Below are positions 1 to 11,600 of a DNA stretch of 64,000 nt, piece after piece. The stretch's first letter is position 1. The number at the start of each line of letters is the position of its first letter. The stretch lies in contig NW_026251749.1 in NCBI RefSeq assembly GCF_025024155.1, forward strand, positions 186,001 through 250,000, read 5' to 3'. The DNA comes from Gamsiella multidivaricata. Taxonomy: Eukaryota; Mortierellomycota; Mortierellomycetes; Mortierellales; Mortierellaceae. The translations under genes and the position numbers were made by a program. The notes under the pieces were generated by a model. That model saw nothing but the letters and a program-made list of their open reading frames with translations, was not told the DNA's origin and did not search any database.

Positions 1-582
1 GCTCAAGACGAGGAACAGATCAGTTCACTACATAGCCGACTCAACGATGGAGGTATTGTAGGTGATCTCTGCGGAGCACGGCTCGCTGCGCTTCAGCGAC
101 GGGGCGGGCTGGAACAGGTGCCCACGGCTACACCGCTACGTGTCAAACCATACCGTCATTGTCTTATCTCCAACGTATGTCGCTTGATGGCTGACAGGAA
201 CATCACATCTACCCTGAACAATGCTGACGCTCTCGGCGTCCCACCGACAGCACGGAGCATCACGGACTGGCGCACCCAGCCGTCAGGAGAAATCGCACGA
301 GGATTTGCGAGTGTTGGTCTTTTTTCAACAGATCAGATCATGGATGAAGGATTGGAGGTGCGGTCGTGGCCCTTCCTTCGCAAGCAGCAACGAGTCAAAG
401 GACCATCCAGACAATGGTTTCATGATTTCCAGTCCTGGATCACACGCGACGATCACCGGCGTAGCTTCATCAGCCAGTGGATCGCAGCAGAAAGACGCAG
501 GATGGGCGAATGCGCACACGACTGCCCTCGCTGTGTTGACCAAGCTGTACCCCCTCCAAACAAGAAGTCCTGCGAGAGGTGA
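1..582 (+). pseudogene. LINE ORF2 fragment between RT and RNase H
   Basis: Frame 1 is open from base 1 to a stop at 580-582, about 193 codons, entering from outside the window. It carries a Cys/His-poor, Trp-containing segment around 290-520 with no domain I can name. By position it should be the linker between the reverse transcriptase and RNase H. The following homologous stretch continues in frame 3 (about 540-690) and then frame 2, so at least two frameshifts lie between here and the RNase H domain. Confidence 0.55.
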
Positions 583-689
583 TAGGGCCCCTCACGGAGA
601 TCGAGGAGAGACAAGCGAGGCGTACTGCTGAGGACCGTACAATATCGCGATCCGACTCAAGGAATATAGACGGAGACAGCGACGTGAAA

Positions 690-1569
690 AATATAATGGC
701 ATGGATGAGGACCAGAAGGTACATGAAATGGAAAAAGCAGCACTCAATGACATGGATTCACAGCCAACTACCATTCAGGATGCGGTGACGCTCGCGTCCT
801 TGGCTCCGCCGGTGCAAACGATCGATTTCCCATGGGTTGATATTGACCAAGAGACATGGCGAACGATCCGTGAGACTCGATGGAGGATCCCGCCTGGGCT
901 AGGGGCAATTGTCCTTTATTCGGATGGATCAGTGAAGAACGCTGGCTCGGACACAGTCAGCCAATCGTTCGGTAGTGTCTATAGATGCCTCGACGGCTCA
1001 TTTCAGACGGCTATCTGTGGTACAACGACGGATTACGCATCATCCACCAAAGCAGAACTGGTGGGTCTGCTCGCGACAATTCTGTGCTGTCCCCGGGATC
1101 GCAACGCCATTATTCATATCGACAATAGAGCAGTGGTCCAACAGTTTGCGGCGTTAGTCAAGAATCGACATACAGCTACTCCACGACGACGGTTGAGAGC
1201 AGCATATGCCAACTGGTGGGCCGTGATCTACGAGGCGTACGTGCAGCAGGGCAGCAAAGTAGATGTTCAGTGGGTTAAAGGACACAGTGGCGATACTGGA
1301 AATGAGGCCGCTGACGAATTGACAGACAAGGCACACGACAGCGGGCGACGGCCATGGCAACTGAACACACAATATTTCACGGGCATGAAGACACATACGA
1401 CCTTCTGTGGTCAGCCAGCGGAGGACGACATTCGCCACTTGATCAAGCATCAGTCTGCAGCCAGAAACCATCATGCATGGACTTGCCAACAACGAACGAA
1501 ACAATTTATTCAGCAGTGGGAAGAAGTGGAGTGGCAATCCAGCCTTGCTATAATACATGAGAAAAATCC
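690..1569 (+). pseudogene. LINE RNase H domain
   Basis: Frame 2 encodes a type I RNase H fold. The acidic active-site residues are visible: Asp in LYSDGS (near 918), Glu in TKAELVGLLA (near 1050), Asp in HIDNRAVV (near 1120) and Asp in GNEAADELTDKAH (near 1310), with the KGHSG His loop before the last. In LINEs this domain removes RNA from the RNA-DNA hybrid during target-primed reverse transcription. The domain itself looks intact, but the frame is lost on both sides. Confidence 0.85.
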
Positions 1570-1887
1570 GCCAGGGGGTTTTTCACCAGCCTTGCGGATT
1601 GCAACCATCGGTCCCACAGGATCAAGAAAATCCATGGTATGCTGCCAACCATGCAGTACATGCACAGGTGGAAGCCGAATCTGTATACCACAGACAGATG
1701 CCAAGTGTGCCTTACCATGGTGGAGGATGCCCAGCACCTCTGGGTCTGCAGAGCCACACAGAACAGACGACAGGAAGAATGGAGAAAGACACTTGATGGG
1801 ATTCTAAGTCTTGGACGCACCTTGGTGGATAAGGCGAAGAAAAAGTGGTTGCACGACATGGAGGAGGCAATCAAGGATGGTCGATAA
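1570..1887 (+). pseudogene. LINE C-terminal zinc-binding motif
   Basis: After a shift to frame 1 the sequence reads IKKIHGMLPTMQYMHRW followed by RCQVCLTMVEDAQHLWVC, a C-x2-C...H-x4-C arrangement. Many LINE ORF2 proteins carry this motif after RNase H or RT, where it is thought to bind nucleic acid. The stop at 1885-1887 ends this frame. The lead-in, with a Leu-Pro-Thr segment just before the finger, is also usual for this part of LINE ORF2 proteins. Confidence 0.7.
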
Positions 1888-1959
1888 TTCACACGCACCG
1901 AACCGAGTTTTACCCCGTGCGAGCTAGACACCCTTTGGTGGAGTCTGCGTGAGATCCGG

Positions 1960-2527
1960 GGAGTGGAAACGATGGTGGATACGCGGGATGATGACTGGAT
2001 AAGGCTGCTGAAGAAGCGGCGAGACAGGGACAATGGTGACGAGGACAGAGAGAATGTCCACGAGGAAGAAGGAGAAGGAGTGGACAGTCAAGAAAACGTA
2101 CAGCAGGCAGCACCGCCTACCTGGCTATGGACAACGACAGACATATCACGGGCTCGTACCAAAGTTCCTGACAACGGATTGGGCGCTGCTCTTGAAGACG
2201 TCGAAGAGCATCGCGGCTTACCTGGTTGGACGTTTTGTAGAACGAATTGAGGCTTTTGGCCGAGAGGAACTATGGAAGGAGCGATGTAGTGCCACAGTGA
2301 CATGGGAAAAGTCCGAGGGCATATGCACGAGGATGAAGAAAGCCGGGGTCCAGGTAGGAGGTGAGGCCCAGGGCTTTGTGAGACAACAGCCCCAAGAGGA
2401 GGTTACGACAGCGGCGAGGAGGAGAGCAGACAGCCGCTTGGTGGACCATCTCCAGGGAAAGGTGGTGTTGAACGAGATGGAGAGAGGAAGGAGGATAAAA
2501 TTCATATTGGCCCGTGATCTTGACTAG
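1960..2527 (+). pseudogene. LINE 3' tail reading frames
   Basis: Two overlapping open frames (1963-2250 in frame 1, 2033-2527 in frame 2) are rich in Arg, Lys, Glu and Gln. The second ends with a charged stretch before a stop at 2525-2527. I recognise no domain. They may be the degraded C-terminus of ORF2 or untranslated 3' sequence that happens to be open; composition alone does not decide. Confidence 0.3.
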
Positions 2528-2698
2528 GAGAGGACCCATCGGACCCGACAGGTTGCGTAGCGGTTTTGGGCCCCGGCTCAAGTATTAGAAACCATACGAC
2601 TCAGAATGTGCATCATAGGTATTTGGTTCCTCATTTTCCATTAGTTTAGTGGGGTGCCTTTTGTTAGCTATCTTTCGGTAACTATCGGCCGGCTGACA

Positions 2699-2718
2699 GT
2701 CCAAGCCGAGGCTTGGAC
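2699..2718 (+). other. Perfect 8-bp stem-loop near the LINE 3' end
   Basis: GTCCAAGC and GCTTGGAC flank a four-base CGAG loop, about 50 bases before the poly(A). Many LINE reverse transcriptases recognise a stem-loop in the 3' UTR of their own RNA, so this is a candidate recognition element; that role is inferred from position. Confidence 0.5.
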
Positions 2719-2782
2719 AATGCAGCCTGTGGCACGCCTGTGCGTCTGGGGGGATCTGGCGTCAATAAAAAAAAAAAAAAAA

Positions 2783-3123
2783 TAGATAAGATTTCTGGGC
2801 TGGGTTCATGTTGGGTCGGGGCTGCGTGGGCGATGCTCAAGCAGATAGAAGCAGATAGGACGACCTTCTGGCGATCTGCCCAATGGGTACCTGGTGGCTT
2901 ATCAACGTCGCCACCGCACAAAAGCGGCCCATTCAGCTACTCCTCCCATGTTCCAATAGATCTCTCCTTAGTCATGCGATGTCGTCTGCCATTTCTCTAC
3001 AGGGTAATATATGTATCCCAGAAGGAACCAGGTGTTGAAATCGATGGCGATAGCGGGGAATGAAGGGGCTCAAACTGCTTTGGTCAAGCCGTTGTGAGGT
3101 TCCGGGAAAGGCGGGCACACTCA
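2783..3123. other. Unassigned sequence after the LINE
   Basis: An open frame on the plus strand runs from the LINE through the poly-A (as lysines) to about 3063. It is probably fortuitous. No gene, RNA or repeat recognised apart from the start of the 239-bp-period repeat, whose diverged left edge begins near 3079. Confidence 0.3.
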
Positions 3124-3251
3124 TGTGTTGCGCTGGCGCCCCACTGTTCTTGGGGGTTATCCCATAGCCGTCTTGTTCCTGCTAGATGACAAAGCAGAAT
3201 GGCGGTGATGAACCGTGGTGTCCGATAGTGTTTCTTTCGGTTTAAAAAGGC
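3124..3251 (+). repeat. Direct repeat copy 1 (128 bp, period 239)
   Basis: This 128-bp block, from TGTGTTGCGC to TTTAAAAAGGC, recurs at 3363-3490 with about four mismatches. Both copies end in a TTTAAAAAGG motif that resembles a TATA element, followed by unlike sequence. A weaker similarity extends left to about 3079 and 3316. Confidence 0.9.
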
Positions 3252-3362
3252 GCGCCTTTCCCCATTCGTTCGCCACTCAATTTCATGGTCTGTTTGGACG
3301 GGATCTCCCAACTCGTTTGGTCAATGCGTTGGGAAAAAATCCTGATGAGGCAAGCACAATTT

Positions 3363-3490
3363 TGTGTTGCGCAGGCGCCCCACTGTTCTTGAGAGTTATC
3401 CCATAGCCGTCTTGTTCTTGCTAGATGACAAAGCAGAATGGCGGTGATGAACCGTGGTGTCCGATAGTGTTTCTTTCGGTTTAAAAAGGC
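3363..3490 (+). repeat. Direct repeat copy 2 (128 bp, period 239)
   Basis: Second copy of the 3124-3251 block. The differences are a T/A after TGTGTTGCGC, two changes in the GGGGGTT stretch, and one C/T after CTTGTT. The spacing and the shared TTTAAAAAGG end suggest tandemly repeated promoter-like monomers of a transposable element. Confidence 0.9.
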
Positions 3491-4075
3491 ACACTCTTCT
3501 TGGACGACCATCACCTTTCGTGTTTTGTTGCAGCAGCAGCTCAATAACGCTACGTAGATCCATGTATTCTGATCTTTTTTCCTACTTTTTTTCTCGAGCC
3601 GCTGCTGTCTTAGGTCTAGACGTGCATTGTAATATTTGAGTCGTCTTTTTCGACCATTTTCAACTGGTTAAGTGGGAACCATGGTCTCGGTATCACCATG
3701 TGTACCCATAGACTAATAGGTAATTAAACACTTTTCTGTTTACGCTAGTGGATCAGCACCATGCTTTGATCAAGAACGCGTTTGTTTGTGGGACTCGGAG
3801 TTCTCATGGGGTCCTTTGTCTCTGTTATCATTCGTGTGCACAGGCTAATCAGCAATTAGACCCCTTTCTGTCTGCAATAGCAGGAACCCTTCAGCTTTGT
3901 TTTCATCAGAAGGAAGATGTCTTGGAGCTCTGCTCTATAGTGATGGATTATGTTAGACATGGTCTAGAATCGATGTCGATTAAAATCTGTCATTTTCTAT
4001 TATGCGTACAGTCTGGCTCCTCTTAGCCGAGCCAAGACAAGTTAGTTTTCTCCACAAAGGATGAAACTCTTACCG
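3491..4075. other. No recognisable gene
   Basis: A 92-codon plus-strand frame (3748-4026) has no known domain and no clear splice partners. The stretch is AT-rich and probably decayed repeat sequence. Confidence 0.3.
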
Positions 4076-4079
4076 CCAC

Positions 4080-4490
4080 AGGCCATGCTGGATACAATGA
4101 CTTCGGGGTCCATCAAATGATAAAGGATATATCCTACACGCAAAAATGGCTGTCCAGACCCCAAAGGAAGAAGCTCTTTGTCAACGAGACTACTAAGCTG
4201 GCCGCATAATAAAGCGACTCACTCTTTTGCTCATCCTGGAATGCGTAAAGCATAGCACCTATAGTCTTAAAAGAAATCGTGTCCGTCGCATGTGTACCTA
4301 CGTGTCTGGACCATCCATATTCTTGCGTCGGGGCCCCATATCGGTCGCAAAATAGCCCAGGTACTCAACTGCACTGTAGAATCGTCTGTGCTGACCTGAA
4401 CCATGTCCTTAGGCAAAGTAAACTCGTCTATATCTTCCCTCCACAAATTAGTAATAGTAGTCTGGACTACCCTGAGGTAGGTAACCAAGA
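4080..4490 (-). pseudogene. Minus-strand coding relic, function unknown
   Basis: On the minus strand an open segment at 4267-4488 (containing ILRPIWGPDARIWMV) is followed, after a frame change near 4275, by a second segment containing AMLYAFQDEQKSESLYYAAS that stops at about 4138. The two have protein-like composition in one direction only, but no single frame joins them and I do not recognise the family. It could be an old gene with unseen introns or a repeat-borne fragment. Confidence 0.3.
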
Positions 4491-5242
4491 TGCGGTCGGT
4501 AATATGCTAATCAACAAGGCTCTGGAGAATCCGATAGCAGAGACGTGATATAGAGTTAATAGTTTTGCTTGCAGGTCTCTTTACCAAGGGGGGCGATGTC
4601 GCGAATAGAGTGACTGGTAGTAATGGGTTGGGTTGTCAAAGAACGGTGATGGAACTTTCTTGGTGAAACGTTGAGACGATGGGGACGGTGAAAGGATGAG
4701 CACCAATGCTAGCGCAAGCATTGTTGGCGCTAGAGGCACTGGTCTCCTGGTAGGTTTTATGGGCTTGGCCCATGATGGCCTGCCGTTGCACAATCCAATC
4801 TGGACGTTGATTTTCTTGTTCTTTTTATTTCCTCTTTATAAAATTGCATCCTTCTGCCCCTGCTCCTGCCCCTGCCCCTACTGCTGAAGACAACGCCCGT
4901 GACGCTTTCATTAAACTGCTGAAAGTGTTACTACCCCTTGAATTTGTTACTACTCGGTGCCAGTTCTCTGTTGAAAGCGTTATACCCTGCGGCTACCCCT
5001 TATCGGTTCTAAACTTCTACACCGGAGTAGACTAAATATGTATTTATTAACCTACTTATGATATTAATATTGCAATGACTCTTTCTGGAACACTCTTCCT
5101 TGCTTACCTCCATGTTCGCCTTGTGTTTGGAACGCATCCCGCCAGCAGAAGTGAATCTAGAGCACCTCCGACGAGCATCTCAGATCACCGCATTTCTTTA
5201 CAAGAAAAATGAATGAAGAAAGTGAGCGCTAGTGCACAGCAT

Positions 5243-5243
<1 letters not shown>
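4491..5243. other. Gene-poor stretch with weak minus-strand relic
   Basis: Between about 4620 and 4840 one minus-strand frame has a protein-like run (containing HPFTVPIVSTFHQESS) ending in a stop near 4634, with no start or domain. The rest holds nothing I can support. Confidence 0.25.

Positions 5244-5274
<31 letters not shown>
5244..5274. repeat. Homopolymer T31
   Basis: Thirty-one consecutive T. It may be the poly(A) tail of a minus-strand retrocopy or an expanded homopolymer; no retroelement is recognisable beside it. Confidence 0.95.
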
Positions 5275-6373
5275 CGCGTCCTCTCCTTCGCCCCCTATTT
5301 GAACTGCGCCCACGTATATAAACCATTTACTTAATGCACACTGAGTAAGCTTACCAACGCATTTGCCTCTTGCAACGCGTGTACTTGGCCAACATGTTCG
5401 GCTACTCTATGCGAGAGGAACAATATAGATTGCTGTTTTTCAATACAATAGAAACGATAAAAAAAAGCGGGCAAAGGCGAAGCAAGCAACGTGAATGAAG
5501 AAAAGCAAAATAGGAATCCCGCCAGCTGTCGATCAGACCACATGGGGGTTCACCTTGGACCCGCCATCTAATTCCGAGCGAACCATATGATTGGCGCTAC
5601 ACACCTCAATGGGTAATGGATGGAGAGGCAGAATATTCTTTCCCGATCACGATGTAGAAACTGGGAAGGTGTGAGACGCGGATGGTCTTTGGTGTTTAAG
5701 ACTTTTTAGCTCTGGAATTTTCACAGCGAGAATGGCTTGGACGTCACATGAATTACAATTATAGAGGATTCAGCACATTTGTCTCATCCCTATGCCCAAT
5801 GGCGCCTTCTGTGCTCCTCTTTTGGCCATGTCAAAGTGGCGCTTGGGCGGGCGATTCCTGTTCCCATCTCAAGCTCACTCATGTACACCTGTCCTCGTAA
5901 GCATTCTAACTTGCAACTCAGACAGGACGTAAAAACTGCGTCAGAAAAGGACTCCTAGACTCTTTGTGCTCGCTTGTTCGCTCGATCTTCACCAGTGTGA
6001 TGGTTGTCGAGGATGCTGTCGTTGTGGCCGATTTCTGCTAATAAACACAACCACCTGAATGGTGCTTGTTGTCTATCCCGATCAGAACGATCGGAAATGG
6101 TGACTTTGGGCCACTCGACTTAAAGTTGCCAGCCAGCAGAAACTGTAATCAGGCCTAAAAATCCTTATCATTTGAAGTGCCCAGCCCTCACTCCCTTTCT
6201 TTCTTCCTTGTCTCCACCTCTCCTCCTCCCCTCCCTCTCCTCCTCCCCTCCCTCTCCTCCCCGCAGTGTCTGGGCAGCCGCTACTGCTCGAGTTCATCCT
6301 CATCCTCTCCTTTTTACTCCTCCCGGTACCACTTCTCTCGCTCATTCATATCCCTCCTCGCGCTATTTCCAGC
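5275..6373 (+). promoter_or_regulatory. Upstream region of the amino acid permease
   Basis: No gene recognised. The last 190 bases (about 6185-6345) are strongly pyrimidine-rich (TCCTCC and CTTTCT runs) directly before the permease start, a common layout of fungal core promoters and 5' leaders. Confidence 0.4.
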
Positions 6374-8222
6374 ATGGCCGAGAAACAAGAGTACGAGTCC
6401 GACACGGTTGAGCAAATGCACACCGCCGCCGCCGCTCAATTCGGCGAGGATCAGGAGTTCGGTGAGGTCAAGCGTGACCTCAAGTCGCGCCACTTGCAGA
6501 TGATTGCCATTGGAGGCACTATCGGTACTGGCATCTTTTTGTCCTCAGGAGGATCTGTCGCCGCTGCCGGACCTTTGGGCGCCTTGATCTCGTATACCAT
6601 CGTTGGTAAGTGAACGGACTATCCCGGCGCCTGTTTTTTTCGATCGCCCTGCCAGATTGGCTCTCCCCTGTGCCTCGAAGAAAGAAGAATTGTATCGCGA
6701 ATAATTATGTGTTTCTTTTTGTCTATCCTCCTGCATCGTGCAAAACTTTAAATGCTCACTGCGCGTCTGTGTATCTCATTGCTGAATAGGTATCATGGTC
6801 TTCTTCATTGTCACGTCCCTCGGAGAAATGTCGGCATATTTGCCCTTGCCCGGTGCTTTCACAAGCTTTGGTACACGATTCGTCGACCCCGCCCTGGGAT
6901 TCGGCCTCGGGGCCGGCTATGCTTTCCAGTGGATCATCACTGTCACGATCGAGGTCACCTCTGCAGGATTGATTCTACAGTATTGGTGGCCTGATCTCAG
7001 GATGTGGATCCCTGCCCTTGTGTTCATTGTTATCCTGGTCGGAATCACCCTGCTCGGTGTCAAGGCATTTGGTGAACTGGAGTACTGGCTCAGCATGATC
7101 AAGGTCCTGACTTGTGTCATCTTTATCATCGTCGGAATCTTGGTCGATGCTGGTGCAGTTGGAGGCGACACCATTGGCGGCCGTAACTGGCACATCGAGG
7201 GAGCACCCATTGTTGGAGAGACCGCTCGGGAAAGGACCGTCAATGTCTTCACAACCTGTGTTTGGGCGTTCTTCAGCTTTGGGGGCACTGAGCTCGTCGG
7301 AATCACTGCAGGAGAGTCCGCCAACCCCGGCAAAGCTGTGCCCAAGGCCATCCGTCACACATTCTGGCGTATCCTCCTCTTCTACATCCTCTCTATTGCG
7401 GTCATTGGATTGGTCATCCCATATACAGACCCCAATCTACTGGACTCTGCAGGAGCGAGTGTCAATGAGGCTGCACCCATGGCTCCGTTCACGATTGTTT
7501 TCAAAATGGCGAAGCTACCTGGTGCGGATCATGCTATCAACGCAGTTCTCTTGACAGCAGTGTTGTCGGCCGGTCAGAGCTCCTTCTACGCATCCACTCG
7601 AACGCTAATGGCCATGGGTCGTGAGGGCAAGATGCCTGCTATTTTTGGACGCGTCAACAGCCGCGGTGTCCCCTTGTATTCGCTCCTCTTTGTGACCCTG
7701 ATTGCCAGCGTCGCGTTTGTGGCGGATATAGTTGGTACAGGAGTGGTGTTTACCTGGCTGGTCAACCTGACGGGGATGTCTGCGCTGCTGACGTGGATGT
7801 CGATCTCAATCATCCATCTCCGCTTCCGCGCTGCGTTCAAGGCCCAGGGTCGCTCCTTATCCGAGTTGCCTTACGTTGCTCCCTTGTTCCCGTACAGCTG
7901 CTATATCTCGATCCTGTTGGCGCTGATGATCGTGTTTCTGGAGGGATACCAGGCTGTCACTGCGGATCCCTTTAATGCGGAGGGAGTTGTTGCAGTCTTT
8001 GTGGGTGCCCCTGTGTTCTTCCTGTCGATCATTATCTGGAAGGTCTACTACAAGACCAAGCTGGTGCCGTTACTCGAGGTCGATCTGGACTCTGGCCGTC
8101 CCACAATCCTTCGCGGCACATCCAAGGCTGTGGAGACCAAGGAGGAAGAGGACGAGGACGGGGACGCGCACCTTCCGTTCTGGAAAAAGGCCGCTCGCAA
8201 GGTCGTCCACTTTATTGCCTAG
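6374..8222 (+). CDS. Amino acid permease (APC/YAT family)
   Basis: Exons 6374-6605 and 6790-8222, with one GTAAGT...AATAG intron; 554 residues, the usual size of fungal amino acid permeases. A charged cytosolic N-terminus precedes the hallmark first membrane helix with AIGGTIGTGIFLSSG, where the helix break binds the amino acid backbone. The rest is strongly hydrophobic, consistent with 12 helices, including GEMSAYLPLPGAF and SFGGTELVGITAGE, which are typical of the Can1/Gap1/Lyp1 group. It should be a plasma-membrane proton-coupled amino acid importer. The acidic C-terminal tail (KEEEDEDGD) precedes a final basic segment, and Lys-rich termini are common ubiquitination sites for endocytosis. 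Substrate range cannot be told from sequence alone. The ATG at 6374 was chosen because upstream in-frame sequence is a hydrophobic readthrough of the pyrimidine tract. Confidence 0.93.
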
Positions 8223-8629
8223 GCCGACGAGGTTTCTTGTACTATAGTCCCCCCTTCTACCTTTGCCTAATCATGTAATCGTATCGCCATAGCCACGGTA
8301 ATAATCATAGTCCACCGGTGGAGAGCAAATTGCGCGTATGATAAATAGCTGTAAAACGTTCATCAGATCGAGGGGGGTTGAGGGATTTCGCTGACCAATC
8401 CGGGCGCTGCGCTGAGACCACTGAAAAAAAAAAAAAAAAAAAAAAGTTTGTGTGCCCGGACTAAGACCGAAGATTCCTTGTCTTGGCATCCATGGCCGTC
8501 CCCTCTGCCATCTCTCCTCCTCCATCATCCCCCATTCACCTTCTCCTCCGGAACAGGTGCTGATCCGCTGACGAAGAGGCCGGCGCATCCTATCCATTCC
8601 CATTTTGCTCCTCCCCCTATCCGCCCCAT
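8223..8629. other. Intergenic, with A22 tract
   Basis: 3' flank of the permease and promoter of the ABC transporter. A run of 22 A lies at 8424-8445. A pyrimidine-rich leader (about 8490-8625) precedes the transporter start. Nothing else recognised. Confidence 0.5.
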
Positions 8630-11600
8630 ATGTCTTCACGTTCGGCCAAGATGGCCAGCGCGACCTCCATATCCGAGCCCCATGATCACCATGAGGCGGA
8701 GCTGCTCCTCCCCCTGGGTCTCTTATCCTTCACGATCCTCGCCAGCATCTATCGGTACGTGTTCCTGCCACCATCGGCGGCTACAGATTCATCTGCTACA
8801 CTGAAAATGTCGATCGTAAGGAAGGGGAAGAATGAGAATCAAAAGTTGCTAACCTGTGTCATCTTGCATCGCACACGAAATGCTGCACAGCTACTTTTTC
8901 GTCCTCAGGGTGCGATCCTACTACCGCCCACTGCTCTCTGAAGTCAATCAAGAAGATGGCTCCGAAAGAGCTAGAGGGCCCAAGGCCACGAAGCTCAGCC
9001 AGGCCATTGTGCTTCTCAACTACGTTGTGGCCTTTTCGTTCGTTGCGAGTCTGGCGGTGATCTGTCTGCGTGCGATCGTCGATCATGTCTGGTCCGGCCT
9101 GCTGCTGGTGCTCTATAACCTGATGTTCTTTGTCGCGGTCGTGGCGAATCTGCTGCTGATGTATGTCGAGGTCGCCAAGGGTGGGCAGTGGAGCTGGGCC
9201 AACTACGGCTTCTGGTGGCTGGCCTTGGCAGGCGACTCGTTTATCGGCTGGTTCCATCTCGAGACTCTACCCAATGGTACAGCGTCCCCTAAATGACCAT
9301 ATTTGTACATTTTCTACCACGGACCCATGAAACCAAATATCTGATGCATGGTCTCCTTGTTGCATCTAGACACTACCTCTGGCTCCGATAAGTTCGACCT
9401 CGCACTGGTGGCCATCTTCACCGTCCGCTACGCACTCCTGTGGATTCTAGCCCTGCTGTCGATTGTCCATCACAAGAGGGAATCCCGAGAAGATGACCTT
9501 GAGGCCCTTCGAGTGCTCGATGCAGGAGCACCTGAGAGCAGCGGTCTGATGGCCTCATCATCCAGGAGAGCCGGTGCATACGGCACCTTTGCCGCAGCCT
9601 TTGGCTCATCCAAGAAGAACGATGTCAACGGAATCAATCCGGCCATGGGGTCCTCGTCCGAAGTGGATATCCAAAAGAAGATCAAGACCGAGGAGGAGGA
9701 GCGTGCGAATGCGTTCAAGGGTTTTTGGCCAAAGCTGAAGCGTGTGTTTCCGTTTGTTTATCCCAAAGACGACTCCTGGCTGCAGTTCTTGATCTTCTTG
9801 ACCTTTGTGTTAATTGGCTTGGGCCGTATCGTCAACGTCCTGGTGCCTTGGCAGACCGGTCGCGTTATTCAGGAGCTGCGCACGGATCATTGTAAGCGAC
9901 CGAGTACTGAAGGCTCAACAATTCTCACGACAGCAACTGTTTAGGCTCTTATTCACCACTACCATCTATCTCTCTTGTGTAGCATTCAATATCTGGAGCA
10001 TTATTCTATTCGTCTTCCTTCGCTACCTGCAGGGTAGCTCTGGTCTCATCTCTGTGCTTCGCGGATGGGCATGGATCCCTATCGAGCAGTACAGTAACAG
10101 CACGCTGACAATCCGATTCTTTGAGCATGTCCAAACACTCTCGCTGCAGTTCCATTTGAACCGCAAGACCGGGGAACTGCTCCGGATTCTGGACCGCGGC
10201 ACGAGCTCGATCGTATCGCTCCTGAGCACGTTTTTGTTCCAGATGATACCTGTGGTCGCGGACGTGTCGATTGCCGTGTTTTACTTCTGCTACTACTGGA
10301 GTTGGAAGTACGGAGTCATCGTGTTGATCACCATTGTCGCCTATATCATCGTCATTGTCGTCGTCACCGAATGGCGTACCCACTTCCGTAGAGCCATGAT
10401 CAACTTTGACAACGATGCCCGCGCAAAGGCCGTTGACTCGCTACTGAACTACGAGACCGTCAAGTATTACACAGCGGAGGAATTTGAGACCAACCGGTAT
10501 TCGGACGCGATCAGGAGGCTGATGGTGGCGGATTACAAGAGCCAGCTTTCGTACCAGCTCCTCAACCTGTTGCAGTCGTTCGTGATCACGGTGGGCATGT
10601 TGGCGGGATGTTTGCTGTGCGCGTACGAGATTTCCTTGGGCGAACGCGAAGTCGAGGATTTTGTGCAATATATCGTCTATTTGACCCAGCTCCACACTCC
10701 AGTACGTATCTTGTGGATAATGGGCAGGAAAGGGGTGATCAATGACTCAAAAACTAACCACGGCCTTTTTCCTATTATTTTATAGCTCAACTGGTTAGGA
10801 TGGTATTATCGTTCGCTCCAGCAGAACCTCATTGACATGGAAAAGCTGATCAAGATTTTGGACCAGAATCAGAGTGTGAAGGACATCCCAGGCGCGGGCC
10901 CATTGATCGTCACCGCGGGCGAGGTCGTTTTTGAGAACGTCAGCTTCCAGTACGACACGCGCCAGAAGGGTCTTCAGAACATCAATTTCACGGTGCCCAA
11001 GGGCAAGACTGTTGCCCTGGTCGGACCCACTGGATCAGGAAAGTCAACCCTCTTGCGCTTGCTATTCCGGTTCTATGATGTCTCTTCTGGACGTATCCTG
11101 ATCGATGGCCAGGACATCTCACAAAAGACTCAGCTGAGTCTTCGAGAGCAGATCGGCGTCGTGCCTCAGGATTCAGTGCTTTTCAACGATTCGATCTACT
11201 ACAACATTAACTATGGACGGACAGATGCTTCCAAAGAAGAGGTTGAAGCCGCTGCCAAGGCTGCACAGATTCATGACAAGATTGTGCAGGATTTCCCGGA
11301 TCAGTACTCTACCAAGGTCGGGGAGCGTGGATTGAGATTGTCTGGAGGCGAAAAACAACGTGTGGCAATCGCGCGCACGATTTTGAAGAACCCGCCAATC
11401 GTGCTTTTGGACGAGGCAACCTCGGCGTTGGACAGCACAACAGAGAGCCAGATCCAGGCCGCATTGGCGAGGATGACGGAGAACAGGACGACGCTTGTGG
11501 TTGCGCACCGGTTGAGCACGATTGTCAACTCTGATCTGATTTTGTGTATCAAGGACGGCGTCATTGTGGAGCAGGGAACGCACAACGAACTTATCGAGCG

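Larger units (their letters stand above)
1..2782 (+). mobile_element. 3' part of a dead LINE (non-LTR) retrotransposon
   Basis: The window opens inside the element, so its 5' half (endonuclease, reverse transcriptase) is outside. What remains reads, in order: a linker region, an RNase H domain, a Cys/His zinc-binding motif, a basic tail, a 3' stem-loop and a 16-A tail at 2767-2782. The domain order RNase H then CCHC-type finger, with a poly(A) end and no long terminal repeat, marks a non-LTR element of the Tad1/I/L1 kind; I cannot fix the clade without the reverse transcriptase. The coding frame changes at least three times along the copy, so it is not autonomous. Confidence 0.85.
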
